Part shown: one piece after another, positions 34,112 through 46,439 of the stretch | Layout of the letters: the number at the start of each line of letters is the position of its first letter | Position numbering within the stretch: position 1 is the stretch's first letter | Assembly: GCA_035772785.1 (NCBI GenBank) | Contig: JAOCPU010000008.1 | Span: 310,001 to 374,000 of the forward strand | Source: Phlebiopsis flavidoalba | Lineage: Eukaryota > Basidiomycota > Agaricomycetes > Polyporales > Phanerochaetaceae | Reading direction: 5' to 3' | DNA: 64,000 bases | Notes under the pieces: model-generated | Databases searched by the model: none | The model's input: only the letters and a program-made list of their open reading frames with translations | What the model was told of the DNA's origin: nothing | Made by a program: the position numbers and the translations under genes

Positions 34112-37100
34112 TTTACGGAGCACCCGCGGCCGATCCCATCAGTTCGTTTTGAATTTGGCTTCAGCACTGTCGGGTCTGCCTTTTTGAGAGATACATCTCG
34201 TTCAGGTGCAGCGCCCGCCACCACATGCAGCTTCCGGCCCTGCCCAAGACACATGTTGATGAACGCAGGAGTTGGGTGGTGCCCGCACAGGATCTGTTTG
34301 GTAGCACTGAAACGAAGGCGACGATCAGATGGGTGAAAACAGCACGACGTGCGGTGTCTGCGTACCATCTCACGCCCACCGTCTGTATTCTGCCGGGGTG
34401 TGCCTTCCGTCTCGCGATAGTACGACTCAGGAACTCTGTCCCCAGTAAGCACCGAGAGTTTGATATTCGCTACGCAGAATACTGTGTAGCATGGCTGTGG
34501 CTGATAGAGGAGATTGAAGAGGAAAAAACTCCGCACTCGATCGCCGCTTTCGGAACCCTGTGCAGTGCCTCCCGTAACACTTCGCAGAGCACGTCGAGCC
34601 ACAGGTTGCATATCTTTCCGTCGGTAGTCTATCTAGAACCTCGTGCCGTCCGGTTTGAAACGACGGTTGGCCAGCCCATAGCGGCGAGTTTGCCGCGGTC
34701 TCTTGGTTTTGTCGGGGCTCCGACATGTTGTCAACTGAAATCAAGACGTTAGCACGCGAAGGAGCCGACTAGTCTCGACATACTCTGCGCCACCACTCGT
34801 TCAAGATGGCCTCACAAATATCCGTTTCGCTCAGTTTCAGCATTTCCCACACTGTCGCGGATACGAGCTGAACAAACATCTGCTTGTCCATCAATGCTAT
34901 TCGGGCTACGACGTATATGTATTCCGTTAATAGCTCGACAGTGATCTGGAAAATGTCAGGCCGAAGCTACTTCCCATGGAGCGATGCACGCAATTTTTCT
35001 TCTTGCAAGGAGGCGTTGACGAGGAAGGCAAATAATCCAGATCGTCCGGGAGTGCGCTGCCCCACGAGACCGGAGGGCGTAAGGTGAACAGCCATATTGA
35101 TGATGATTGCCATATCTTTGAACGTTCAATTGCATCGCTTGCCGCATACTCTTCTCGAGAGCTGCAACACAATTCTTTTGCACAAGCTGTGATGCACATG
35201 AATGGCTGATGATAAACAATTTGATATTGTGGCATACCTGTAGCAGCCGACTCCCGTCTAGCAGGAGGTAAGACTCGACAATACTTGTGATCTTCCCTAG
35301 CAAGTCGAGGTTCTCGGCCAACAAGCTGGACGGCCAGAGGAACTAGCGAGAAAAGAGTTGAGCCGTCTGCGGACCGTCCAGAGTGTCGGTGTTGCGCATC
35401 AGCTGCCTGCCATAATATCAGCGCGTCTTCATCTAGCTGTATCTGAGCCTATACACGTTGATAAGCGCTGCGAATGAGGTGGTACTTTAGAGAACGCACT
35501 CCTGGCGTAAAGCTCTCCTGAATAAGAGGAACAATATCCCTATCAATGAGCGGGATTGCTCTTGTGAGGCCTAATTACAGAAGGATCTAGTCCCCCAGGC
35601 GAGGGGGGGTGGGGGTCATGAGAAGGAAAACGAGATTACCTCTGCTAGGCTTTAGTTGTGACCGTCTCTAATAAAGAGCCTTTGAAAAGCCACTCTTCTT
35701 CCGGCAGAGCTCCCAAAATATCGTGTAAATATTCGTAGCGCCTTCTATATGGCGAAATGCTTACATAGCTGAGGCAAAGGGGGCACAACAATTCCGAGTA
35801 GGTGGTACGATCTGTAAACAGATTATTAACCAGGAGCATAGTGAGGCGACATGCCATCAACTGACATGTGTTCCGGGCACGCTCGATGACAACGTTTTCA
35901 ATGCACCAAGGACCCGACGTTTGATTTCCATGCGTCTCCGCCTCAGCACATGAGCGCGAGTAATTGAGTGACAGAGACAGACAAAAAGGGAAGGAAGGTA
36001 TCAATATCGAATTCGATTGTCTATGTTTGAAGGGTGAATCAACCAGGGTGTGGCAGATCAGCGTCATGAATGGAAAGACATCAACGCACTCTTACAGTGC
36101 CACAGCAGCGGTGAGACGAACAACTTCATCTGTAACCGGGTCCCCGATCGCGTAGAAGGTGAATCATGTGATCTCCCAAACCGCAGCGTTAGGTTCGGGC
36201 TTGAGCATTGACTAGAGATCCATATTACAACAATCAAACCAAGCGATTCGTCGTTTGATGATAAGGATAGCTGGATTCGATCATGAGTATGACTTTGCCC
36301 ACAAGTAGCTCTGACAAAGTAACCTGGTGTTGTTTGACTGCGCATTCAGGCAGTAAACTTTGCACGAGCCATTGTGTCAAATGGGATGGCGTCCTTGAGC
36401 TTGTGGGCGCATCGACCAATTTGCACAGTATAAGCTTCCTTCTGCAATATGCTAGGGAGACCGTCGGCGGGGCGAGCTTACAGACAGAGAGCTCTGTAAG
36501 ATGTGTTCGATGTGTAATCAAATCCATACCTGCAACTTCCTCGAAGGTTGCGCGAAAGTAGTGGGACGACGTACTGATGGCATTGGTTGGCCAGCGTCAT
36601 TAACACCCGTTCACCGCAGGGCTAACGAAATATTCAGTCTCCCAGTAAGTCGCCGCAAAACCAAACATAGAAACGTACCCGAAGTCATATTCCCAAAGAT
36701 CGCTGTCTTTCTCTTCTATATTGACCCATTCCTCGGGGTCGGACATCCATTTCTCCAGATCAGCTGGGTTGAGCGGGATGAACCTCGTTACGACCCAATT
36801 TGACGGCATCTTCAAACAAAACTGTTGTGGAAGGACTGCGAATGATGAGTAATCGCTGCATTAGTCCCAGCGTACAGGATTTGGATATTTAACTTAGGCA
36901 ATTACCTTGTACATTTTCAGTCCCATCCTTGCGGACGGGAGCCCATTGTGCTAAGCTCTCTTTGAAGAGACCATAAGCTCTGTACCAGAAACCTCACGGG
37001 AAAGACACGCGACGTCTCAGGTTCTAATGAAAATTATAAGACACGTTAAGCCCAGAGTCGGCCCAAGGAACCCTACCGCCTATACAGTCGCTTTCGCGTC

Positions 37101-38447
37101 TGTCGCTTGAAACTACTTTGCTCACAGTAATAAAGGATCAGGTCATCACATGCTGGGAGTGCAACAAAACGTTTTGGGTCGAGCTGTTGGAGAGACGTCT
37201 GAATAATCTACCGAATAAGCGGACATGACGAGCGAGTAGTTGAATCGATTTCTCAGTGACTGGATTTGTAGAGGCAGCTCCCGAACGCAATGCTAGCACG
37301 AGGTTGATGCGAAGCTCGTTAAGCGCGACTGTAGCTGAACCGCCGAGCTTTGAAAGAAATCGAAGAACTATGCGAAAGTCAATCAAACGCCCACATTTCT
37401 AGAGAAGCTTTGCTCACCATGGGACGAGAGTCGTCAGCGTTGCAACTGTGTCCTTGCCCTGAAAGCGTGGCCCCAACACCCAACACGCGAACCCTTCACG
37501 AGACATTTGTATACAAGATGAGCTACGAGGATGTCCTCTGCAGTTCGTGAAAGTGAGATATTAGATGGACTGATGGTTGGAGAGGGAGGCAGCGCATATG
37601 GCCAATAGTGAGTTTTGAAGGGTCATGTGTACCAGCTCTATAATCTGGGCAAAACACCAGTCAGTAAATACCGAAGGGCAACGAAAGCGAAATAAATATC
37701 GAACCCCAGAGCATGTCTTGATACTCCAAGGAGTTTGATATTGACAAACTCCTTCAGTATAGCGTTCAAAGCTTCCAATGAGCGCCTCAACGTTATGAAT
37801 GACTCAGGAGTGGCCAAATTTGGGTTCCCATTGTACCGATTCTGCATTAGCGCACCATTGATGAGGTCCACAATGTCTTGTACTAGAGAGGGCCTACCAC
37901 GCCATGAATATATCGACTATTTGACAGCTTCTGCAACTCACCAAGTCATGGGATACTCGTAGCGGGCAACCTTCGCCAGAATGACTTCGTTGCATTCTGG
38001 CGATCTGAAGGGAAGGGCGCCATGTAACTTCTTCGCTATTGCGTATGAAAGATTCTGAATCACTCACTACATCATCCGACTCGTGTAGCAAATCTATACA
38101 CCGTCGCTTGATGTTCGTACCTCTGCTCGTCCGTCATAAGTCTGATAATAGCCGTGTTACAAGAGAAATCAGTTCTATAGCGAAGAGCTTACTTTCGTGA
38201 CTTCCAGTGACCGAGCGAGGAGTTCTTGAGCTGAATGATGCTCAGTGTCCGGACAGGTAGTGGAAGATCGCGTTGTGTTGCAATTTGTGACAGGGTATCA
38301 AAGGTGCCAACCATATCTGACATGACTTTGAGCCTCTCGGAGGCTTGACATCAATTTGGCCGGGTCTTGAGACGCAGCATCGCAAACGACATTGTAGACT
38401 TCCTCCGGAGAGACATGTTGTGGCTGGTGAGACGACGGCGGGGGCAT
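34112..38447 (-). CDS. KAP120: Importin-beta family nuclear import receptor Kap120 / importin-11
   Basis: Karyopherins carry cargo through nuclear pores under RanGTP control; Kap120 cargo includes ribosome-assembly factors. Start MPPPSSHQPQHVSPEEVYNV at 38447, followed by VVCDAASQDPAKLMSS and ATQRDLPLPVRTLSIIQLKN (importin-beta N-terminal domain). Then DLINGALMQNRYNGNPNLAT and TLRRSLEALNAILKEFVNIK (about 37870-37740), FVALPACDDLILYY (about 37160) and other HEAT-like helices. The C-terminal part has TVELLTEYIYVVARIALMDK (about 34940-34880), DICEAILNEWWRR, DNMSEPRQN, STGRHEVLDRLPTE (about 34680), SYYRETEGTP, and KKADPTVLKQIQNELMGSAA in corrected frame, ending TAA at 34112-34114. At least ten short introns. 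Weakly conserved middle exons are hard to place. This importin depends on the same Ran cycle as the two RCC1 genes further right. Confidence 0.85.
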
Positions 38448-38973
38448 TGTAGAGCGGTCGGCGTAATTTACGGTATTTGTTTCCAAGCGAAGGCGAATAT
38501 ATCAAGAACTATGTGAAGATTTGAGAGGGACAACGAGGATAGCACGAGTAAGAGCTCCGGGCAACCTTGTTAAAGCGCCTCAATCGCGAATATGTATCGC
38601 TGTCACGCTCGTTTACGCGTCCGTCACAAAGGAGCTGTCACGTCGCGCGTGCCCTTCCCGCGGTGAAGGCCATTCGAAGCCTAACTGGCAGACACGACAT
38701 CTCAAATCGTAATTCGGCTCATCACATCATAAAAAACTGTCACAGGCCTGCGGTAACTAACTGAATAGTGAAAGGCACTGAAAGCAACAAGACTGTCCTA
38801 AGGTCCAAGTTGTCAATGTAGTCTAATCTCCGTGCGCGGTAGTTAATAGTAGTTGGGTTCGTGTAGATGTATTAGTACAAGTTATAGGGGGGAAATATCA
38901 GTCGATCCATTCTAATTGCTGGATTCCAAAACTTAGGCGCTCTTTCAAACCGTCTATCTCAGTCCGGGATAAA

Positions 38974-40960
38974 TCATGGCATTTGATTAATTCGACGGTG
39001 TGGATGTTGGCCGCGCCGCGACACTCTGAACGTCCCTGAAGAGTTGAAGACATCACCCTCCCCAGTTGCTGGACCTATCCTATGCTTTCGAAGTGGCTTG
39101 AACGGTCGTTCCGGAGTTGTTTGATGCAGCGTCCCTTCCGCGTATTGTTTGCGAGCAAGGATAGTATGCTCCATACACGACAGCTTGATCCCTTCACAGT
39201 CTACTAACGCGAGACGTTGAAGGCATAGATGGGGCAAGGCCAGCGGCTTCCAGTGGATCGTGAGGTGGGGTTGCAGCCTGTCCCTCAGATAGTGCACACA
39301 CCACCACGTTAGCATCTAGGTTATATACGTATTTTCAGTGTCAGAGCAGGCCAAAAGCCTCGGTCACGTACCTCCACATGACTCAATCGTAAGCTCTCCA
39401 AGATTTGGCATATACGCGAGCATGATACCGGCGCCTTGACGTTCAAGGAGAAAATCGGATAATGTGAGATGAAGTGAGGCTGGACATGCGTGGTTCTCTG
39501 AAAATCGTTTCTTGGGACGGAAGGAGAGGGGTAGGAGCCGTCCGCGCTGGATTCTGCGGAGTGGGCTTAAGAAGTTTGGTAGCCCGTTCAGCGAGATACG
39601 CCTAGGGAAAGCCCTCTACAGTTGGGGGGAGTTACATTCTCCTGAAAGCGCTGCAAAGCCCATCAACGGTACCGTGGCAAAGAGACTAGTTCTTCGACGC
39701 CTGCTCTAGTCGCACTATAGAGTCGGATAATCTCGGAGAGGAAAATGGATCATCACCCATGGGCTCCAGTACGGAGGCATAGAAGGTCGTACCATCTTCG
39801 CTCTCCGAGGTCGAGGTAGACAACAAGCTCTCTGAGAACGGGCATCCTGAATATCGTGAACAATTTCCACAGGTCTCTAGGAGGGGCATGGCCTCCACTC
39901 GAAACGGCGAAGATACGGAAGGAGTAAGAGGGGCCACTTTGAGTCGACGGTTGACTGGAGGAAATATCGTCGACACTGGCGGGATGTCTGGGGGGGTCCG
40001 TGCGGATATATACATCCATCAGTGAGCGTTGAGTCGTCTGAACACGAGCGATTCAAATTGTGGCGCGCGCGGACAAAAAAGAATATAGGCTCGACGTTCT
40101 GAAGAGGTTTGTACGCGTGCTTTGGGTATTGGTGGGAAAGTTAGAGTGATGAAAACGAATGTATATGGAAAGTTCGATCTAGATGGCAATTCGGATAGAG
40201 AGATGCTTTGAGAGGCATATGCGTGTCAAGACGGGGGAAAAGATGGTTTTTGCTGGGCTGCAGCGCGGAAGTGGGCTGAGGCGGCACTCTTGGCAGCGTA
40301 CGTTTCGTCGGATGCCCCACACCCCCCCTAGCTCGATATATTGGGAGTCGAGGAAATGATGCGCCACACTACCCTTTGAGCACAGATCCCCGAGGACATC
40401 AGTCATTCTCAAACTCCGTAGACTCCCATAGAAGCGAACGCCAGCGCGAGGGAAATGCCCTTGAGAACAGACTCGAAGCGAATGTTCGTGCTTGTACCCA
40501 GGTAAGGGTCTGATGCCATGGACGACGTCTACGGGCTGCTCCTTTGATCGTCCGATCATAGGGCGACAAACAGCGGGATAGCGACTGAAGTCCGCAGAAC
40601 ACATGCCCAGAGCTGTGAGGTCGTTTCAGAACTGTGGTCCCGCCAGGAGGAGCATACGTTGGTGACAGCGTCATGACCCTCCAGTCGATCTCCTCGCCCT
40701 CGGATTTAGAGAGGCCAATCATCTTCATCCCATTGGATGCAGAAATGGAATACATGAAGGAGGACCTCTAGGCTGGGAGTGAGTAGATGGTCCTACGCAC
40801 GGTAGATCATCGCTCTTTTGTGCGACAAGTAGATTCTCTGCACGCTGTTGAATGCGGTACAATTCGTGTCTTTGTTGTGGTGCCTTATTTACCTCTGCTG
40901 GCGAGCGACTCTAGCTGCGCAATCGATTGACCGAAAGTGCGTTCCACTGTGGCATTGGTT
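38974..40960 (-). CDS. Hypothetical leucine-rich (F-box-like) protein
   Basis: I do not recognise a named family. Minus-strand pieces: QSIAQLESLASRG and a charged helix (about 40930-40810), a probable intron, GSSFMYSISASNGMKMIGLS and RVMTLSPTYAPPGG (about 40760-40640). LRSLRMTDVLGDL lies near 40420, a strand-helix pattern LRELVVYLDLGERR near 39820, and LPHLCLQRLALVDCEGIKLS near 39200, then a basic Arg/His-rich end RVSRRGQHPHRRINQMP near 38990. Spaced Leu-x2-Leu patterns like these occur in the many F-box/LRR proteins of Agaricomycetes, but no F-box (LPxELL) is visible, and it could lie in the 41.0-41.3 kb stretch upstream. Boundaries are approximate. Confidence 0.4.
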
Positions 40961-41789
40961 TCGATCGGCTTGTCCGCCAATCTAAGCGGATCAACGGCGG
41001 TTTGTTGCTAAGGCGGGTGCCTCAAAGGGACACCTGGGTTCTTGCCAACAGATATATAGTTCAAATAAAAAGCGACTTCGAGGTAAAGGGGACGACAGGG
41101 GAGAAAAGGCAAACGGTGAATCGCGAGCTAGACTTGAAGATATACTTAGCCCAATGGAGACCGAAGCTCCACGGATATGTGAGCACAGACCTGTCAGCGA
41201 ATTGCTTGGATGAGTGAGCACCTGGAGGAATTTGTTGTAAACAGAGGCTCCCGCTGCGCGTCGTAAACGTGGACTGGTAGATGCGCAAGAGTCAAGACCA
41301 CGAGTGCCCTGTCGGCCATGTCCCTCGTGGCGTGAGTGTCATAGCACGTGCGACGACAATGCTCCGGCCCGGCGTCCTCGATCGCGGGCTCCCTGGTCTA
41401 ATTCTAGCCCGGGGCAGGCCTCTGGGCTAGCACAGGTTACAAAACACCGATCGCGACGGGGCGGGATGCTCAAACACACACACGCCACTCTTCTGCCACT
41501 GCTATGCAACACCTGGAGAGCCGGTATCCTACTATGCACATTTTTCTACTAGTCAGCACTCTAGGTTTTATAATATGTTTTTGTTTCTGCCCCGGGGCCC
41601 CCCCCCCGGGGGGGGGAGATTGGTATTGAGTGATGGTGAATAGATACATAGACAGTCGAGATGAGGATCATCATCGCTAGTGTTCGATCCGGTAATGAGG
41701 AATGTTACCTAAGTCGATTGGACTGTCCGCGCGGTAGAGAAGAAGCAGAGCTCTAGTACTTGTAATTTTGTGGGTAAGCAGCGGACCTA
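40961..41789. other. Intergenic stretch with a C/G palindrome
   Basis: No gene I can support, though the 5' end of the leucine-rich gene may extend into 40961-41290. It holds a palindromic homopolymer block at 41590-41616 (C4-G4-C10-G9). The rest looks like the 3' flank of the transporter gene. Confidence 0.4.
41590..41616. repeat. C4-G4-C10-G9 palindromic homopolymer block
   Basis: Four consecutive C/G runs that can fold on themselves into a very stable hairpin. Such a block can be real, but it is also a classic place for assembly and base-calling error. Confidence 0.5.
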
Positions 41790-44700
41790 CCCCAAAGCGT
41801 TTTTAGCCCTGGCCGCCCGGAGGTTGGTTGAGAGGACGTTTTTGCCGCACTTACCAATCGCCAGTGTTTTGAATACACCACTTGTTGCCCCGAACATCCC
41901 CTGAAATGCTAGTTTGAGATACCGATGTTTTCCGCTGTCAGGGAACTTGCAAGCCAAAGAATATGACCAATCAGTAGATATTGGCCTAGACCGTTTCGGA
42001 GAAGTGGAGATATGTAAGTGCTGAGAACGTATATAGCTTATATTTCTGTCTGACGTACCGGACCAGCCCAGCAGATCGCATCATCTAGTGAAGGGGAGAT
42101 GATTGAGGTAAGCGTCTAGACACGCAGAACGTGAGGGTTAAATCACAGTTATACTTCGTCCACCCACGAGAAAGTGACTGCCGTCCGGATACGACGAAGT
42201 TTGAAGATGCAACCCATAACCAGACATCCAAGTCACGTAAAATGTGATGGCGATAAGCCAGGATGAATGTGTTTCCGAGTACGCGAGTCGAAGATCACAG
42301 GCCAGTTGAGGTACTTGAGGATAGGAATTAGTAGGATACCTTCCCGTTTGGCGCAAGATAGGACACCAACAGAAGGAACTGCCGTGCGCCAATGAAGGAA
42401 AGAACCAGGAGCAATTACAGTGTGATATCTGCGCGCCGCCAGAGAACTGACGGGGCTGGCCACAATGACACCGCCCTGAACAGAATGATCCGATCGCAGG
42501 TGTGTTGCCGGAAACATCGTGAGAGTTGTTTTGCTCACTGGATTCAACGTGCAAGCCGTCTTTTCTGGTGTCTTTCGTGCAAAGAATTTCAGGGGATCGG
42601 ATATCGTTTGTAAAATACCACCAGATTGGTGACTCCAAAGCGGGACGGTTTCCCTGCGACCGCGCGTTGCCAGGACCTGACACGCGACCAAAACCATCGG
42701 ACGGAGGTACTAAAACCCAAGTTACCAAACAGAAGATCTGGGAACGTTATCGATGACCTAGAAGGATCACGGAATCATGTCATATAATTTCGCCAAGCTT
42801 GAAGTAACGTGGGTAAGGGTGCATTACTATCATGGGGGCTTGGCACATTGTGATGTAGCCGCTCTAGGTCGTGTGTCGTCGCTGTACAATCTTCGCTGTC
42901 TGTGTGTGGCTTTAGCCCGTGGTGCGTACTACATCTCAGATGTGTGCGGGCTCTCATGTTATGACATGTTCAGACAACATAGAACTTGTTGAGGTGTTCT
43001 GCCACCGCTATAGGGATAATCCCAATGGGCTAAATGTAGAAGAAAGCAATGGGTCCGTTGTGATAGCGCATCAGTGATTGTCAATTTTATACCGTGATGT
43101 GACTGTGATCGAGCTCGACTAATGCTATGGCGGGGGTAGGGGGAAGATGGAAGCCTCAACTAGGGTGGGCATTGGTGGGTGTTCTCACACCCTACTCGAT
43201 TGTAACCCACACAGGATACCGCATACAAACGATAACCGCTTCGAGGTCGAATGCGGGGGAGGGGGGGGCAGGGGGACGCGTAGCTACAGAGTGTTCTGTA
43301 GGAGAAGAGAACGCACCGGTAAGAAATCGACTGCGATGAACCCCCGAGGAGGATTTTTAGGGGTGGGAAGCCCAGGAATTGCGGATGATGGCGGTAGACC
43401 GGGAATCGAAGGAGTCCTCTAGCATGGATGTCAGGCTGTTCAGACATGGAACGGTTGCCGAGCTTGCTTCCCAATATCTTTTTTACCGATAGTTAGAGGA
43501 TGGTATGTGTGATTAGTCGCTGGAAACACGGAAGGGGCGATGGAAGGTTTGATTTGGCTGCACAGCGCGGGAGGGAGTCTACAGACACGACATTACCGGT
43601 GGACACTGGCGTATCGCAAAGCCGTAGGATAGAGCAAAGAGTATTGAACACAGAAATATCGGCTGTATGAACTTATACTTTTCGTGCTCGCAGGGTGCGC
43701 CTCGTGGTGTAGAATGCGAGTGACATTGTAGGCCTTACCAGTGGAATGTTATCGAAGGTCTCCAGTAGTACGATATCGTACATAATGCGAATACGGCATG
43801 TGTTGGTTGTATTACAAGGAATTGGAGTAAGGATTCCCTGATAGTTCATCGCATGAGAAACAGTTTGAAAGCTAGCTGGGGGCCCCAAGCGTTTGCACAT
43901 CGGACAGAAGAAAACATCAATGGAACCGGGCGTGTTTTCGCATTGGGGGCTGCCCACGCAGGGTGTCCGGGGCCAGAGGGGAGCGCAATAAACGTAACTT
44001 ACGCCCAATCGAAAGTGAGAATCGACCATTCCGATTCCCGAGGCGGTGCCAAAGAGTTGGTTGATGACTAAGGCGTGTGTTCCGGAACGATCAGCAGAGT
44101 TCCAGTTGAAAATACGACAGCCGCGCAACAAATAGTTAGTGCCGGCGGTGTGGGGCGAAGTACCAGCATAAGGAGCCGATGAAGACATAAAAGGAAGAAG
44201 CCTCAGTCGGAGAGATACCTCCACGAGGGTACCAATACCGCGTACTGCTGTGAGTCTGAGGGAGTGGGTTGAAAAGAGTACAAGTGAACAAGGTTTGCTG
44301 GCCAGATCATGGGGATTGTGGTTTGGACGAGGTAACCTGTCGAGCAATACCTCCGATAGAACACCAGGCCAATCTATGGAACCCGTGCGTCCTGTGTCAT
44401 ACAAATTGAACCGGGGGGGGACAGCCTTCAATCACGAGACGACTGTGACCAGGCTGTTGGCAGCCATGGGACCAGAAGCCAGGAGTACCCGAAAGGAGAG
44501 GATCTTGCTTGTGTACAGACTTGGCACGCTACGTTTGGAACGGCAGAATAGTTACTGTCGATCTGAAAATCTGTGAGTGACGTGATAACTTTCAATACAA
44601 GGAGTTAAACTCAGAACAGGTGCGTACGGCTGGACGCCGAGATCCCAACATAAGAGTCAGCCATGATCGTGTTATAGGGGGAATGACATGGCTCCTGTTA

Positions 44701-46000
44701 ATGCTAAAAAAAGGTCGCAGGGTTCAAAAGCGACATGCCAAGAAAGCTTCCATCGGCGAGCAGTGAAACCGCGCACCAAACCCTCGGATAGATTGGGGAA
44801 CGAATAAATCAGGTTGCGCGCACAATCTACTTTGCTATGTCAGCGATGTGACGCACGGGGCAACGGCCAGACACTATGGCCTGCGAGGAACATACGACGG
44901 TAATAGTGGACAGGGCGTCGGGGTAACCGGAGAGAAAAAAGAATCTGGTCCCGTCCGGTGGATGATAAATCGCACCAGGAGAAATGAAGACCAACAGAAA
45001 ACCATGCCTCGAAGAAGGTCTGCACAATGGCAATGTCGGGATCGTCAGTATATCGCAAGCGGACTGCTGAGCGGGCTACGTTCTGGATCCGGTGAGAGTC
45101 ATCCTCAGTACACGCTCGCACTAAGGTTAAGGAGGGGTTTGGTTAACTGAAGAGGCTGAGTGTGTTAGCAGGGGAGGAGGAACCTCGTGGTATTCGTACC
45201 TAGGAGGATCAGAAAGAGTCCTCATGTCAATATTGGAGGATCACGACGCATCTGCCACGGTGAGCTAATCTCGAACCTAGTCCCCCGGAACCACCTGACA
45301 AATCTAGTGTTAGTTTGAGTGATTTTTTCTCATAAAAGGGAATTTAGTAACATAACTGACAGACTAAGCTTTTCAAATTGTCCGCTATAAGGCCGTGTTT
45401 TCCACCCGGGGTCCTTTGAAGCAGGAGTTCAACACGATAGTGCCACAGGTAGCCACGACTCTCACTGTGCGACTGGAGGGATTAGGAGAAACACTCGTAT
45501 TCGTCCTATTATAGTCTAATATAAGAGCGGACACCGTGTGCATTTGACAAGCTCGCGGTTACAGGTTTCGTTATCTCGACCAGAGGTTTGGTCACATCTG
45601 TACAGCGGGAAGTGGGGCTACAGTGTGGGCACACTGACATCGAAGGATTCTTGCTGCGAGAGAATTTCAGTGCGGTGAGTTTTCTGTATAGTGCCACGAG
45701 GAAGGGCGGACCTTGATCGTTTTCTTGAGCGGCAAATCGTTCATCTACGGAGTTTTGAGTTAAGTCGCGTTACCATAACCTACAATTCGGCTTACGACTA
45801 ACCACCGAATGATGGGGGAGTAGGCCAGCAAACAGCGCACAAAGGTCAACTCACGGGCGCCGACAGTTTTCGGAAAAAGGCGGGGCAAATCTTTCCTCGC
45901 GCCTGGACGTCAACGCCATACTTATGCAGGAAGTCGGACGTCCGAGGTGGGCACGAGCTGTAGTGTAGGTCTCGACACCTGGGTTCTGTTTGGCCAACGG
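41790..46000 (-). CDS. OPT-family oligopeptide transporter
   Basis: OPT proteins are proton-coupled importers of small peptides (and in some members metal chelates or glutathione), with 12-16 membrane helices. Conserved blocks in order on the minus strand: SIGGIAR and PMIWPANLV (about 44365-44310), then CTLFNT- and SQQYA-like pieces, YVFIGSLCWYF, FNWNSAD and VINQLFGTASGIGM (about 44115-44020). RRSMSEQPDIHAR follows (about 43460-43410), then the FKLGHYMK/PP-MFW-QVLATVVAG region (about 42830-42650), LTMFPATHLRSDHSVQ (about 42520), ILKYLNWPVIFDS (about 42320) and YVTWMSGYGLHLQTSSYPDG (about 42230-42170; family form is GFVFNYVIRRR). Frames break very often, more than in neighbouring genes, so exon joins are unsafe. 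I cannot see the N-terminus; the start near 46.0 kb and the end are estimates. It could be a decaying copy, but sequence error explains much of it. Confidence 0.72.
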
Positions 46001-46322
46001 GGAACAGTCGACCAGTATAGGGTGAGGGACAGGATCGGATGGCTCGTGAGGGCAGGGACGTGTTACTCTCTAGTCTCAGTGCGCGTGCCCGGTGCAAACG
46101 CGCATGGCGGAGACGGTACACCGGCGATTGGACGCCAAGATAATGAATACCATTTCTTTGTTTGAACTCCCTCTGGGTAAGCCGGATGTCGTCAGATGTC
46201 GGTAAATGCGTTGTACATGAGAGCGGCTTACCACTATGGGGTGTACATCTCCATGCAAGGGGTTCATGTGGCTTGACAAGTTTAGGAGATCCGCAACCGC
46301 TGGCGTCGACGTTCTCTACACT

Positions 46323-46347
46323 GGGGGGGGGGGGGGGGGGGGGGGGG
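46323..46347 (+). repeat. G25 homopolymer tract
   Basis: Twenty-five consecutive G residues, followed by purine-only GGGAAAGGGGGGGGAAG-type sequence to about 46410, in the gap between the transporter gene and the 3' end of FRS2. It could form G-quadruplexes; the length is doubtful. Confidence 0.6.
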
Positions 46348-46439
46348 AGGGAAAGGGGGGGGAAGCTCCACTCAGGGGAAGGGAGGGAAGGGGCAGGGGG
46401 AGGACGGAAAACCTAGTATGAGATTGGCCAAAGGCCAAG

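Noticed and set aside
33919..34611. A 230-codon minus-strand open frame as a separate gene
   Set aside because: It is the C-terminal exon region of KAP120 in shifted frames plus antisense of the PP2C last exon.
43673..44431. A 252-codon minus-strand open frame as a gene of its own
   Set aside because: Its parts are pieces of the OPT transporter read partly out of frame, with an intron read through.
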